Position numbers and translations under genes: made by a program | Notes under the pieces: generated by a model | Database searches by the model: none | What the model saw: the letters and a program-made list of their open reading frames with translations, nothing else | What the model was told of the DNA's origin: nothing | Origin: JAZGGS01 sp963714405 | Lineage (GTDB): Bacteria; Bacteroidota; Ignavibacteria; Ignavibacteriales; Ignavibacteriaceae | NCBI GenBank assembly: GCA_963714405.1 | Contig: CAVQOH010000002.1 | Span: forward strand, 992,001-1,056,000 | Direction: 5' to 3' | DNA: 64,000 nucleotides | Part shown: positions 9,458 to 18,629 of the stretch, piece after piece | Layout: the number at the start of each line of letters is the position of its first letter | Position numbering within the stretch: position 1 is the first letter of the stretch

Positions 9458-10345
9458 GTGAAACTTAAATCTCACCCCAAAGCTATTATACTTGCACTGC
9501 TGGTTACCTTTCTATGGTCAACTTCTTTTATTCTGATTAAGTGGGGTTTGGCTGAAATCCCACCTCTAACTTATGCTGGCTTAAGATATACAATTGCATT
9601 TTTATGTTTACTGCCACTTGCATTTACCAAAAAAAATAAATCAACCCTAAAATCGCTTAAAAGAAACGATTGGTTTAAGCTAAGTATTTACGGTTTGCTC
9701 TTCATTGCATTTACGCAGGGAACAATGTTTATGGGCTTGAAACTTCTCCCTGCAGTAACCGTAAGCTTATGGTTAAATTTTACTCCACTAGTTGTTGCTG
9801 TAATGGCTATATTTTTTCTGTATGAATATCCAACAATTCTTCAATGGGGCGGTGCATTATTATTTATTGCAGGAATTCTAACTTACTTTTTTCCGATTTC
9901 TTTAAGTGGCTCACAGGAACTTGGATTAATAATCATGACTCTCGGTGTACTTGCTAATTCGTCTTCATCAGTTCTCGGCAGAGATATAAATCGTTCTGGG
10001 ACAATAAGTCCGATAATTGTTACTGTTATTAGTATGGGTTTTGGTTCAGTTTTACTCCTTTGCACAGGTGTGATATTGCAGGGGGTTCCACAAATCAGCA
10101 TACAAAATGTTATTTACCTATTATGGCTTGCTGTAATAAACACTGCGCTGGCGTTTGTATTATGGAATTACACTTTAAGAACTTTAAGTGCAATGGAATC
10201 GAGTATAATTAACGGTACAATGCTAATACAAATTGCTATTCTCGCCTGGATATTTCTAGGTGAAGGTATAACATTTAAAGAAGCTATTGGGATGTCAATT
10301 GCGGCACTTGGAGCAGTTTTGGTTCAATTAAAAAAGAAATCGTGA
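9458..10345 (+). CDS. EamA-family (DMT superfamily) transporter
   Basis: 295 residues with ten hydrophobic segments forming two EamA repeats; the first starts LLVTFLWSTSFILIKWGLAEI and the second follows SGSQELGLIIMTLGVLANS. Such proteins export or import small metabolites such as amino acids or nucleotides; no substrate can be assigned. The start is GTG at 9458. There is no Shine-Dalgarno, and a TATATTTG box ends only 4 bases before the start, so the transcript may be nearly leaderless. A weak hairpin follows at 10396. Confidence 0.85.
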   Translation: MKLKSHPKAIILALLVTFLWSTSFILIKWGLAEIPPLTYAGLRYTIAFLCLLPLAFTKKNKSTLKSLKRNDWFKLSIYGLLFIAFTQGTMFMGLKLLPAVTVSLWLNFTPLVVAVMAIFFLYEYPTILQWGGALLFIAGILTYFFPISLSGSQELGLIIMTLGVLANSSSSVLGRDINRSGTISPIIVTVISMGFGSVLLLCTGVILQGVPQISIQNVIYLLWLAVINTALAFVLWNYTLRTLSAMESSIINGTMLIQIAILAWIFLGEGITFKEAIGMSIAALGAVLVQLKKKS

Positions 10346-10395
10346 TATAATTTACCTTTTCAATTTAGTTTAAAATCAATTACATTTAAATATTA

Positions 10396-10421
10396 AAAAG
10401 TGTTTTAACACACTTTTGGAA
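10396..10421 (+). terminator. Weak hairpin after EamA gene
   Basis: AAAAGTGT and ACACTTTT form an 8-bp stem around a TTTAAC loop. The U-run is short (the stem's own TTTT, followed by GG), so termination efficiency is doubtful. Confidence 0.4.
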
Positions 10422-10453
10422 AATAATTTTCATTATTAAACAAAGGAAGAAGA

Positions 10454-10822
10454 ATGAATAACGTAACACATTGGGAGATTCCCGCAAAAGATGTTGAAAG
10501 CATTCAAAAGTTTTATTCACAGTTATTTGACTGGGAATTTAATTACATGGAAGAAATGAATTACTGGATGTTCCAAACAAAAAATGCAGATGGAAACAAT
10601 GCAGGTTCAGGCGGAATTATGAAAAAAGAAAACGAAAATCATGCAATTACCAATTACATTAACGTATCTAATATTGATAAAATGATTTCCAAAATTGAAA
10701 AACTAGGTGGAAAAATTATTATACCAAAAACACCCGTACCAGCAATGGGATGGTTTTCGCACTTTCTTGATATTGAAGGAAACTCTATGGGTTTATGGCA
10801 AAGTGATACCGAAGCTAAATAA
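10454..10822 (+). CDS. VOC family protein (glyoxalase/bleomycin-resistance fold)
   Basis: 122 residues, one vicinal-oxygen-chelate unit: THWEIPAKDVESIQKFYSQLFDWEF at the start and GWFSHFLDIEGNSMGLWQ at the end, which includes the Asp-Xaa-Glu-Gly-Asn motif. The His near the start and the late Glu are plausible metal ligands. It resembles the small CFP32/hydroxylase-like VOC proteins of unknown substrate. AGGAAGAAG before the ATG is a usable ribosome site. Confidence 0.85.
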   Translation: MNNVTHWEIPAKDVESIQKFYSQLFDWEFNYMEEMNYWMFQTKNADGNNAGSGGIMKKENENHAITNYINVSNIDKMISKIEKLGGKIIIPKTPVPAMGWFSHFLDIEGNSMGLWQSDTEAK

Positions 10823-10870
10823 TAAATTAAATTTCTTGTGTTACAGTTAAGCCATAATAATGGAGTATTT

Positions 10871-11560
10871 ATGAAAAACGGAGAATCATTAAAAAATTTC
10901 CCTTTTGAAGCTTTATCTTTTTTAAGAAGATTAAGCAAAAATAACACCCGTGAATGGTTCGAAAAAAATCGTGAAGAGTATGAAAAAAATTTATTACAAC
11001 CTTCACAGGCATTTGTAGAAATAGCTGGAATTCATTTAAATCAGATAAATCCTAAACTTCAGGCAATACCCAAAATTGATAAATCAATTTTCAGAATCCA
11101 CCGGGATGTACGTTTTAGTAAAAATAAAGCACCATATAAAACTAATCTTGGTATTATTTTTTGGGAGGGACCTGCGAAAAAGATGGAATCAAGCGGTCTT
11201 TATTTTCATATAGATACTAAAAACTTTTTTATTGCAACAGGTATGTATGAGTTTACAAAAGATCAATTAAAAAAATACAGGAAATTGATTTCTTCAGAAA
11301 AAAATGCAGTAGAATTGAAAAAGCTTATAACCAATACACTAAAAAAAGGATATATCCTCGGAGGCTTAACTTATAAAAAAGTACCACGCGGATTTGATAA
11401 AGATTATAAGTATGCAGATCTGCTTCTACACAACGGTATTTATGTTTATAAAGAGGATAAAGTTGATGTATTGGAAGGGAAGGACCCGGTAAAGTTTACA
11501 GTTAAAACATTTAAGGAATTGCAGCCACTGCACAATTGGCTGATTAAGAACTTAATTTGA
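10871..11560 (+). CDS. DUF2461 family protein
   Basis: About 229 residues from the ATG at 10871. An upstream GTG at 10838 would add 11 residues, but GGAG at 10862 fits the ATG. Family hallmarks: an FEALSFLRRLSKNNTREWFEKN opening, then DKSIFRIHRDVRFSKNK with its Arg-rich conserved core, PYKTNLGI, and a FHIDTKN...GMYEF segment. DUF2461 proteins are widespread and cytoplasmic, with no defined function. The gene lies 48 bases after the VOC gene with no terminator between, so cotranscription is likely. Confidence 0.85.
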   Translation: MKNGESLKNFPFEALSFLRRLSKNNTREWFEKNREEYEKNLLQPSQAFVEIAGIHLNQINPKLQAIPKIDKSIFRIHRDVRFSKNKAPYKTNLGIIFWEGPAKKMESSGLYFHIDTKNFFIATGMYEFTKDQLKKYRKLISSEKNAVELKKLITNTLKKGYILGGLTYKKVPRGFDKDYKYADLLLHNGIYVYKEDKVDVLEGKDPVKFTVKTFKELQPLHNWLIKNLI

Positions 11561-11582
11561 AACCAATTATTGAAGGATAAAA

Positions 11583-11621
11583 AGGAGTAACATTATATTT
11601 TTACAAAATAATGTTACTCCT
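11583..11621 (-). terminator. Strong hairpin terminator between convergent genes
   Basis: A perfect 14-bp inverted repeat (AGGAGTAACATTAT with ATAATGTTACTCCT, 11-base loop). On the minus strand the stem is followed by a short T-run, so it mainly serves the lipoprotein gene ending at 11656; it may also stop plus-strand transcription from the DUF2461 gene. Confidence 0.75.
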
Positions 11622-11655
11622 GAAATATTCAATTCTTTATAAAAATGAATTTACA

Positions 11656-12078
11656 TTACCAGCCCGCGTTTCCTCTCCAGGTCCCGTCAACTAACAATAA
11701 TTTTGCGGTATCAGAGTCACTTTTTTCACCATTACCATATAGTAGCTGATAATCTACAGTTGCAGATGAACCATCTGCAGAAATATTTTCTTCAAGGATT
11801 ATCACTTCCTGTAAACCACCCTTTTTATCCATTTCTTTTTTTGCTTCAGGCAAAAAAGCTTTTAGCTTAAGCTGTTCTTCTTCTGTGAGTTCTTCACCAT
11901 TCTTATTCACATAAATTGAAACAGCAGTATCATAATCACCATCTGCAATACTGCCCATTTGAATTTGAACTACATCGGAAGGAGATGCACTGCCACCCAG
12001 ACCACCTTCTCCGCAGGATACTATAGCAAACGTTGCGGTTAATAGTGTAACGCTTAATAACAACCCGATGATTTTCAT
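11656..12078 (-). CDS. Small lipoprotein, DUF4878-like
   Basis: 140 residues. Signal with lipobox IVSC near residue 22, then a Gly/Ser linker. The mature domain (SPSDVVQIQMGSIADGDYDTAVSIY ... LLLVDGTWRGNAGW) has the layout of DUF4878/NTF2-like lipoproteins: an early helix carrying the GDYDTA motif and C-terminal strands ending on a Trp-rich edge. Function unknown; probably faces the periplasm. It is a single gene with its own terminator at 11583-11621. Confidence 0.7.
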   Translation of the reverse strand: MKIIGLLLSVTLLTATFAIVSCGEGGLGGSASPSDVVQIQMGSIADGDYDTAVSIYVNKNGEELTEEEQLKLKAFLPEAKKEMDKKGGLQEVIILEENISADGSSATVDYQLLYGNGEKSDSDTAKLLLVDGTWRGNAGW

Positions 12079-12109
12079 TATATGTTCCTTTCAATTAAAA
12101 TTGATTTAG

Positions 12110-12757
12110 TTAATTAGAATAAATTTTCTTTATCAAGTTACTCTGTATTATTGAGCTCGGCATAATCATTTTTTTATTGATTACGATGAGGTTAATTTCT
12201 TTTAGTCTGTTTTCTACAAGGTCAATACCTGCCTGCATAAATGCTTTCCATATCAACTCGGTGCAATATAGCTGCTTCTCAGAATTCAGATCATAATTGC
12301 TATCAAAGCGGAATTTATTATTGTAACAGTTGTACGCATAGTTACTTGCAATGCTTAGTTTTTCAGAATGATTTTGCCGAAGACGATAAACTGCAAAACG
12401 GACAGCCCTTTCTCCTGATACGAATTCATTAAGTGAATCAAATTTTATAAATGCCGGATCATAATTACCCTCTGCCGGGACTGTGTGAATAACAAAGCTC
12501 TTATCATTTATTTTATAAATCATTCCAACATGAGAAAATTCAGAATCGCTATCTGTTAGCAATACTATTTGGCTTTCAATACTTGTACCTCTCCTGAAAA
12601 TAAGATCACCGCTTTGCAGATCAAAATTCTTTAATACTGCTGATAAATTTTTATTAAAATCTTGCTTGGTGGAGTGAAATTTAATTGATGAATATGTTGT
12701 AAAACGCAAAAAAATGATTAGAAGCAAACTAATGATGAGTAAGCCACGCAGTAACAA
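12110..12757 (-). CDS. YiiX/YebB-like NlpC/P60-superfamily cysteine hydrolase
   Basis: 215 residues with an N-terminal membrane segment (residues 3-19). The domain is the permuted papain-fold type: LQSGDLIFRRG, then SEFSHVGMIY, IHTVPAEG, and YCTELIWKAFMQAGI. His in SHVGM and Cys in YCTEL are the expected catalytic pair. YiiX-type proteins are thought to hydrolyse amide or ester bonds in cell-envelope or lipid substrates; the substrate here is unknown. It probably acts outside the inner membrane. No operon partner is evident. Confidence 0.8.
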   Translation of the reverse strand: MLLRGLLIISLLLIIFLRFTTYSSIKFHSTKQDFNKNLSAVLKNFDLQSGDLIFRRGTSIESQIVLLTDSDSEFSHVGMIYKINDKSFVIHTVPAEGNYDPAFIKFDSLNEFVSGERAVRFAVYRLRQNHSEKLSIASNYAYNCYNNKFRFDSNYDLNSEKQLYCTELIWKAFMQAGIDLVENRLKEINLIVINKKMIMPSSIIQSNLIKKIYSN

Positions 12758-12924
12758 AAAATCTCCTATATCGCTCGATAATTGGACTATCTAAAAGTAA
12801 ACATAATTGTTAGCAGTTGCAAATAATGATATAGCAAAGCATTAATAATAATCTTTATTACAGCTAAAACAAGCTAGGTTAAATCAAAAGAAAATGAGCG
12901 TCTATGGAGTATTCTACCAGTTTA

Positions 12925-13956
12925 TTAGAGTTTATTTTTTATAATTACTATAAGAATTATTATACCGATTACAACTGCAGAAATAAAGAGAAATGGACCG
13001 CCCGCAAAAAGTAAAATCATTATTGTAGATATTATCCAACTTGAAGAACTTACAATAAAAGGATCTTCAAACTCTCTTGGAACAAAATTGATTTCACTAA
13101 GTCGTACTGAAGAAAAGAGATCGATTTGATTATATAATTTGTTTTGATTATTTAAAATATTCTGGAAGTTAAATTCATCAGTATTTTCTGCATAAGTAAT
13201 TATGATGTTGTTTATAGCAGCAGGAGATAGATTTTGAAATCGTGCTAATAAAATATTTGTATTATTCTCTGAAATAAAAATTGAATCAGGTGATAACCCT
13301 CTTATATCTCCTAAAGATAAGCCGTCCATAAGTTTAATTCTAATTTCTCCTTTAACAATTGGCTGCTTCCATGTTGAGCCTGTTTCCAGGAGATAAATAA
13401 AACCATTGTTGTGATCTTTATAATATCCATTTCGGATTATTGTGTTATTTGTATTTACTATAAAATAAACTGTAATCAATGTTGTATCGAATGGTGTAAA
13501 TGTATTTTCCCAAGCATACCAGTTATCATTTTGCCAACCAGCATTTGGATTCTTAATCATTTCAGATAATATAGTAACTTCATCCTTATTTCTGTAGGCT
13601 TTTAACCCATAGAGCGAATCAAACCATACATCTAACAAATAATGATTATTTGTCTCTTCGCTTATAAAACTTGAATTTAGTGGATAACCAACTTTAATAG
13701 TTATCGAATCCGGATAAGAATTATACATCCAGTATTCACCTTTTACAACAGCATACCCTCTATGAAGTTGAATAGAAACAAGTTCTTTAACCATTTGGAT
13801 TTTTTTGTATTGTGTACTATCCTGGGGATAGAATAGTGAAAATGAACCTGTTCCACCTGCATTCCAGAAGCCTGGTTGTGCAGTGTTCGCCCAAATATTA
13901 ATTGGAAGAAAACATATTATAAAAATCAAGTTTTTGTACATAGAGTTGTTTAACAA
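12925..13956 (-). CDS. Secreted, C-terminally anchored protein of unknown function (DUF4424-like)
   Basis: 343 residues. A signal peptide (NLIFIICFLPINIWANT) leads into a beta-rich body with few Lys/Arg clusters and many aromatic residues; positions about 305-335 form one long hydrophobic segment (or two short ones) ending in KNKL. The middle (VSIQLHRGYAVVKGEYWMYN, then VGYPLNSS) loosely resembles DUF4424 proteins, but I would not insist on this. Start could be Met1 (13956) or Met6 (13941). Likely a periplasmic domain on a C-terminal anchor. Confidence 0.6.
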   Translation of the reverse strand: MLNNSMYKNLIFIICFLPINIWANTAQPGFWNAGGTGSFSLFYPQDSTQYKKIQMVKELVSIQLHRGYAVVKGEYWMYNSYPDSITIKVGYPLNSSFISEETNNHYLLDVWFDSLYGLKAYRNKDEVTILSEMIKNPNAGWQNDNWYAWENTFTPFDTTLITVYFIVNTNNTIIRNGYYKDHNNGFIYLLETGSTWKQPIVKGEIRIKLMDGLSLGDIRGLSPDSIFISENNTNILLARFQNLSPAAINNIIITYAENTDEFNFQNILNNQNKLYNQIDLFSSVRLSEINFVPREFEDPFIVSSSSWIISTIMILLFAGGPFLFISAVVIGIIILIVIIKNKL

Positions 13957-14030
13957 GAGGCATTTAAGAAATGTTCCAATTTGTATATTTTGTTTACTCT
14001 GGTTTTAGCGAGGATAATAAAAAAGCGCCT

Positions 14031-14060
14031 TTTAAGAAAACTTCTTCTTGGGGGCGCTTA
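14031..14060 (-). terminator. Terminator of the sigma/DUF4252 operon
   Basis: AAGCGCC (14033-14039) pairs with GGCGCTT (14053-14059), with an internal A/G-rich loop that can pair further. On the minus strand the stem runs into six T residues. It lies 26 bases past the last stop of the operon. Confidence 0.75.
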
Positions 14061-14085
14061 AATATAAAAAAATCTCTTTGGTTTA

Positions 14086-14625
14086 TTAAATTTTCAAACC
14101 AAACTTTCTCTCTTCAATTGCGTAACCTATTACTTTCTTAAGATCACCGTTAACTTCAACTATTACCAGCTTATCATCTTTTAAATTAACAACATATAAT
14201 TTCTCAAGCAGCTCATCAGGTACTGCACTAATGTAGATAGTTGTAAACTCATTACTATCCAATGTTCGTACAATGTATTTCCATCCCCCCTTACTCATTT
14301 CCAAATCAATTAAGTTTAATGTGTTGAAATCATTACTGTGGCTTTTTCCCTCTATCCTTTTATACACACCAACCTGAACGCTGGAAATCTCTCGAAGCAT
14401 ATCATCTATGTATTCCTGTTCTGCAGTAAGATCAACAAACAAGCTTGAAACATTTATTATGGCTGATCCCACTGAAAATTGATACTCTGTTTTATAATCT
14501 TCACCAAGATTTCCCATAATCTTATTTTTTACTTCATTGAACTGGCGGTTAACACCGATACATCCTGTTAAAGAAAGAACTAAGAGGAATAGAGAAACTG
14601 ATAATAAAATAAATTTATTTTTCAT
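14086..14625 (-). CDS. DUF4252 family lipoprotein (second copy)
   Basis: About 179 residues from the ATG at 14625. That start is chosen because GGAG lies 6 bases upstream; the longer frame to 14655 would bury the start in the previous gene. Signal ending in LTGC, then a DUF4252-type body (SSLFVDLTAEQEYIDDMLREISSVQVGVY ... WKYIVRTLDSNEFTTIYIS). It overlaps the upstream copy by 11 bases and shares its pattern of WK-IVRT / NVYIS-type blocks, so the two are tandem paralogues. DUF4252 proteins commonly sit beside ECF sigma genes in Bacteroidetes; function unknown, probably periplasmic-facing. Confidence 0.75.
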   Translation of the reverse strand: MKNKFILLSVSLFLLVLSLTGCIGVNRQFNEVKNKIMGNLGEDYKTEYQFSVGSAIINVSSLFVDLTAEQEYIDDMLREISSVQVGVYKRIEGKSHSNDFNTLNLIDLEMSKGGWKYIVRTLDSNEFTTIYISAVPDELLEKLYVVNLKDDKLVIVEVNGDLKKVIGYAIEERKFGLKI

Positions 14626-15181
14626 TACCATCTCCGTTCTTCTTTCCGACCCCATCTAGATGAGGAATATTAAATTTGTTTCCCAGTTTTCCAATTGTGG
14701 TAAGATCTATAGTGCCAACTATGTTAACAAAAGCTGCTTCACCTTCGTTTTCAAGAGTGGTAACTGCAAGACCAATAATTTGTTTGCTTTTGTTTTGCTT
14801 AATATAAACATTGGCAGTTTCCTCTGCGCTTCTTGTTCTCACAATTCTTTTCCATTTACTGCCCGTAAGTTTTGAATCTATATTATCAATCCTGCTTTTC
14901 AACTCATCACGGTTTTCTTCATTAACTTCAAATACGTTTGCTTTTACAAGTTTCAATCCGTTTAGGATTGCCATAATATTTTCATCCTCTTCGCTTGATA
15001 ACTGAGCGAGTGTTGAAAGAAGATCTTCTTCAAGAATAACTTCGGTTACACCGGTTGAATTTTCAAATCTGGAGAGATCTCCAAAATCAACATAACCAGG
15101 TTCTTTTTTTACATCATCTGTTTGTGCAAACAATGTAAAAGAAGTTAGTAAAATGATTATTGCGGTTTTTATAGTTTTCAT
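14615..15181 (-). CDS. DUF4252 family secreted protein (first copy)
   Basis: 188 residues with a cleavable-looking signal (TAIIILLTSFTLFAQT) and no lipobox, unlike the downstream paralogue. Body: EVILEEDLLSTLAQLSSEEDENIMAILNGLKLVKANVF ... KWKRIVRTRSAEETANVYIKQ, the alternating helix/strand pattern of DUF4252. It begins 1 base after the anti-sigma-like gene and ends inside the next gene. Context suggests it is part of the output or sensing side of the ECF sigma module. Confidence 0.75.
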   Translation of the reverse strand: MKTIKTAIIILLTSFTLFAQTDDVKKEPGYVDFGDLSRFENSTGVTEVILEEDLLSTLAQLSSEEDENIMAILNGLKLVKANVFEVNEENRDELKSRIDNIDSKLTGSKWKRIVRTRSAEETANVYIKQNKSKQIIGLAVTTLENEGEAAFVNIVGTIDLTTIGKLGNKFNIPHLDGVGKKNGDGNEK

Positions 15182-15182
15182 T

Positions 15183-15737
15183 TTATCCTCCTATTAAATA
15201 ATCGTTTACAAGATTAAGACCTTTATTTAATTGTTTATTTAATCGATCGTTAATTATATCCTTGTCTAGTTTCATTTCTGCCTTGTCAAATATTTTATTT
15301 ATAATTGCTATAGATTCACCAAGCTGCTTTTGCGCAACCTCTATTTGTGCCTTACTGTAATGATGAGTATTACCAGGTTGCTTCAATAAAAGAAGTGAAG
15401 CCAATCCGATAATAAGAATTACAGCCAAACCAGCAGAAATTGCAGGTTTTGAAATAATTGTAAAATATATTCTTGAGAGAAAATTATCAGGTTCATTTAT
15501 AGAGTTAATCTTTATACTAACTGATTTCATAACATTACGGGGAACGGTTTCTCGTTTAATATTATGCACAGATTCTGCAGTTGCTTTATACTCTTTTAAA
15601 ATATTTTTTAGATCTTTATTCTTAAAAACTACCCAGGCAACAAAAATTCGCTCCCAAATATTTGCGTCTCCGTAAGCAATTTTTATTACCCTATCAATAA
15701 TTTCTTGGTTATACTTTAATATGTTCTTCTCTTCCAT
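15183..15737 (-). CDS. Single-pass membrane protein, probable anti-sigma factor
   Basis: 184 residues: a charged N-terminal cytoplasmic part of about 95 residues, one transmembrane helix (about 97-117, AGLAVILIIGLASLLLL), and a helical periplasmic tail of about 65 residues. That topology and its position overlapping the ECF sigma gene by 29 bases (start supported by AAAGG five bases ahead) point to an anti-sigma factor. It lacks the zinc-binding HxxxCxxC motif of ZAS-type anti-sigmas, so the assignment rests on context. Confidence 0.6.
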   Translation of the reverse strand: MEEKNILKYNQEIIDRVIKIAYGDANIWERIFVAWVVFKNKDLKNILKEYKATAESVHNIKRETVPRNVMKSVSIKINSINEPDNFLSRIYFTIISKPAISAGLAVILIIGLASLLLLKQPGNTHHYSKAQIEVAQKQLGESIAIINKIFDKAEMKLDKDIINDRLNKQLNKGLNLVNDYLIGG

Positions 15738-16242
15738 ATACCTTTAATTCTTTTTGTAGCTGTTTTCGTGCCCTAAGTAAATTCACTTTTACAGTATTCA
15801 GTGGAACATCTAAGATTTTACTGATCTCCTTATACTTAAATCCTTCTATTTCATAAAGAACAAAAATGCTTTTTAATTTTTCCGGAAGTTTCTCTATAGC
15901 TGCTTTTATTTTTCCATCAATAATATTCTTGTTTGCAACACTAGCCGGATTAATCTCAAAACTTTTATCTTCATAGTAGTAACCATTCTCAATATTTGTT
16001 TCTCTCTGCAAGTTCAACTTATTTTTTCTCAGGTAATCAATACATAAATTATGTGTTGTTCTCATCATCCATGCTTTTGCAGCATTAAAATTGAATTTAT
16101 CAATATTCTGCCATGTGCGTATCATCACCTCTTGTGTGATATCTTCGGCATCCATCCTGTTGCGCAGCATGTAAACTGCATAATTATAAATTATGTTTTT
16201 ATGCCGTTCAAAAAGAAAATTAAATTTTGATGATTCAAACAT
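15709..16242 (-). CDS. ECF-type RNA polymerase sigma factor
   Basis: 177 residues. Region 2 is clear (RNRMDAEDITQEVMIRTWQNIDKF ... MMRTTHNLCIDYLR), as is region 4 (IEKLPEKLKSIFVLYEIEGFKYKEISKILDVPLNTVKVNLLRARKQL), with the linker between and no region 1 or 3. It directs RNA polymerase to a small regulon and is probably held by the membrane protein encoded next (15183-15737). It heads a four-gene operon ending at the terminator near 14031. Confidence 0.92.
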   Translation of the reverse strand: MFESSKFNFLFERHKNIIYNYAVYMLRNRMDAEDITQEVMIRTWQNIDKFNFNAAKAWMMRTTHNLCIDYLRKNKLNLQRETNIENGYYYEDKSFEINPASVANKNIIDGKIKAAIEKLPEKLKSIFVLYEIEGFKYKEISKILDVPLNTVKVNLLRARKQLQKELKVYGREEHIKV

Positions 16243-16355
16243 CTGATTATAAAGACGAAATGAAGCTGCTGTTTGTTACAAATAGAGTAATAAATAACTA
16301 AAGAATCATTTATATATGATGAGGGGTATTTATTTCCTTTGAATGGTTCAAAGTT

Positions 16356-17036
16356 TTATAAGAAGATATAAACACCAATACTTGCTGTAATCATATCAGT
16401 TGTAGATTCTATTAGTGAATACTCTACAGTATCATAGTAATAGTAAATTGATTCGGGATCAAGGTATGTAGTAGTTGTACCGAATAAGTAGCGAACCTTA
16501 AAATCAACATATAAAGATCCATGATTGAAATACGCATCGCCTGCAGAAAGAATTTTCACACCTAATCCCGCACCGTAATTCCATGCCCAATCATCAATCC
16601 AAAGATTAATCGGTCCGTAGTAGTCATATCCAACTTCTGTATTTGAATAAATATAACTTCCGCCAAATAATGTTTCAAAATAAGGACGTATTGAACCGGA
16701 ATAACTTCCGATCTGGAATAGAATGTTCATACTAGCAAAATTATTTGCTCGGTTAAAACTTAAAAACAGTTCATTATTGTAAGGATCATTTTCAAAATGA
16801 AGACCATAGGAGAGATAACTAAAATTTAAGCCAAGTCCGTAAGGAACTTTTTCAGAGGGTGTGAAAAAGAATATCTCTGTTGTTGTGCCAAAACCTGTTT
16901 GAGGAAGAAAATCTTCGAATTCACCTACCGGAAAAGCAGTTGTAAAATAAAGTGAGGCTGATGGTTGTGCTTTTAGATTTATTTGTGCCGTGATAATTAT
17001 TAGAAAAAGTAAAAGGTATTTGTAGCGATTCATCAT
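16356..17036 (-). CDS. Small outer-membrane beta-barrel protein
   Basis: 226 residues with a signal peptide (residues 1-24, ending LKAQ). The mature chain alternates hydrophobic and polar residues, is rich in Tyr, Phe and Gly, and ends with a hydrophobic strand terminating in Phe-Leu, as expected of an 8-10-stranded barrel. No specific family is recognised. It lies upstream of and codirectional with the sigma operon, 113 bases apart; regulation by that sigma factor is possible but unsupported. Confidence 0.6.
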   Translation of the reverse strand: MMNRYKYLLLFLIIITAQINLKAQPSASLYFTTAFPVGEFEDFLPQTGFGTTTEIFFFTPSEKVPYGLGLNFSYLSYGLHFENDPYNNELFLSFNRANNFASMNILFQIGSYSGSIRPYFETLFGGSYIYSNTEVGYDYYGPINLWIDDWAWNYGAGLGVKILSAGDAYFNHGSLYVDFKVRYLFGTTTTYLDPESIYYYYDTVEYSLIESTTDMITASIGVYIFL

Positions 17037-17240
17037 TAAAACCTGTTTTTACTTTATATAGAGCAAATACTTTGCCTGAACCAAAAAAAAGCAAAATAAG
17101 CAGTGGAGCAGAATATTTATCGATTTTTATGCTAATTGATACAAAATAATTTTACAAAAAAATAACAGTGTATTGTTATTGAATCACAAAATGTATCATT
17201 AGGGGGACAGTAGCTGACTAAAAAGGATGAGATTTACAAT

Positions 17241-18584
17241 TTACTTTACCAAAACCTTATACTGCCAAGGCTTAAGATCGAACGCTTCTTTTTCTGTAAA
17301 AGATTCAATTTCACCGGTAAAGTAATTCCTGAAAGTACCGGTGAGGGATTCTCCTTGTACTTCAAAATTAATTTCTTTATCTGAAAAATTAAAAATTGCT
17401 AAAATTTTGTCACCAACATGTTCTCTTGTAAATGCAAAAATGTTTTTATCATCGGTGCTGTTTAGCAAGATTAAATTTCCACCCCTATTTCCGTTCAGTA
17501 ATGCTTTATTACTAGCCTTAAGCTTGATAAGCTGCGAGTAAATTTTTGTAAAGTTACTTTCTTTCCATTCAATTTCATCTTTTTCAAAGAAGGAAAGACG
17601 CTTGTTTAGACCAGCTTCCTGCCCATTATAAATTAAAGGCATACCTGGTATTAAAAATGTAAGCACAGCAAATGTTTCTGCGCCATTCCCAAGCCGTTCG
17701 AAAACTGTTCCATTCCAGGTATTTTCATCATGATTTGAAGTGAATCTCATTCGAAATGCATTTTCAGGATAATCTTTTTCATCATTTAATAATGATTTAA
17801 TATCTGTAACATTTTTTTCATCGATTGCTATATCGTTCATAATTTCATACAAGTTCCAATCGTATGTCATTTCAAAAGCATTGTGATGTTCAGGGGTATC
17901 CCATTCGGCAAGCATAAAAACATTTTTAATTTTTTCTAATTCCTTTCGTACTTCAATCCAAAAATCAATTGGCAACATTCCTGCAACATCACATCGGTAT
18001 CCATCAATATCACATTCTTCAATCCAAAATTTTAATGCATCAATTTGTGCTTTCCATAAATCTTTGTTATCATAATTTAAATCTGCAACATCAATCCAAT
18101 CAGGATTCGGAGAAATAATATTTCCAAGCGAATCTTTTGTATAAAATTCAGGATGATCTCAACCCAGACATTATCCCAGGCAGTATGATTAGCAACCCAA
18201 TCAATTATAACATACATACCTTGCATGAATTTTATCTACAAGTTCTTTGAAATCATCCAAAGTACCAAATTCAGGATTAATAGCTTTGTAATCTTTTACT
18301 GAATAATAACTTCCTAAAGAACCTTTTCTGTTTTTTACACCAATAGGATGAATGGGCATAAACCAAATTATTCCAACTCCCATTTCTTTTAATCGTGGAA
18401 GATGTTCTTCAAAAGCTTTGAATGTTCCTTCTTTCCTAAATTGTCTTGTGTTAACCTCATAAATTGTTTTATTGTAACTCCATTCCGGGGGTGAAAATTG
18501 TAAAACATCATTTTGAGGATATAAAAATGTTGAGATGAAAGTTAAGAGCACAAAAAATATTTTTATTTTTGGATGCATATTCAT
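17241..18584 (-). pseudogene. GH13 alpha-amylase family glycosidase, frame broken twice
   Basis: Two pieces in the same frame (18584 to 18201 and 17978 to 17241) are joined by a stretch that only reads correctly one frame over. The first lesion lies near 18218-18222, the second near 18155-18160; together they restore frame, but stop codons interrupt the normal frame between. Read through, it gives about 447 residues with a secretion signal and all four GH13 regions: DWVANH, GYRCDVAG (nucleophile Asp), MLAEWD (acid/base Glu) and FTSNHDEN. A C-terminal beta domain follows. A retaining alpha-glucan hydrolase is expected. The coding conservation argues for recent damage or sequencing error. Confidence 0.8.
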
Positions 18585-18629
18585 TCCAAAGTTAAATTGA
18601 TTTTTAATTATTATTATAAAAATAAGTTT

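Noticed and set aside
14811..15005. Plus-strand frames opposite the DUF4252 genes.
   Set aside because: They mirror coding sequence on the other strand; the composition is that of a complement, not a gene.
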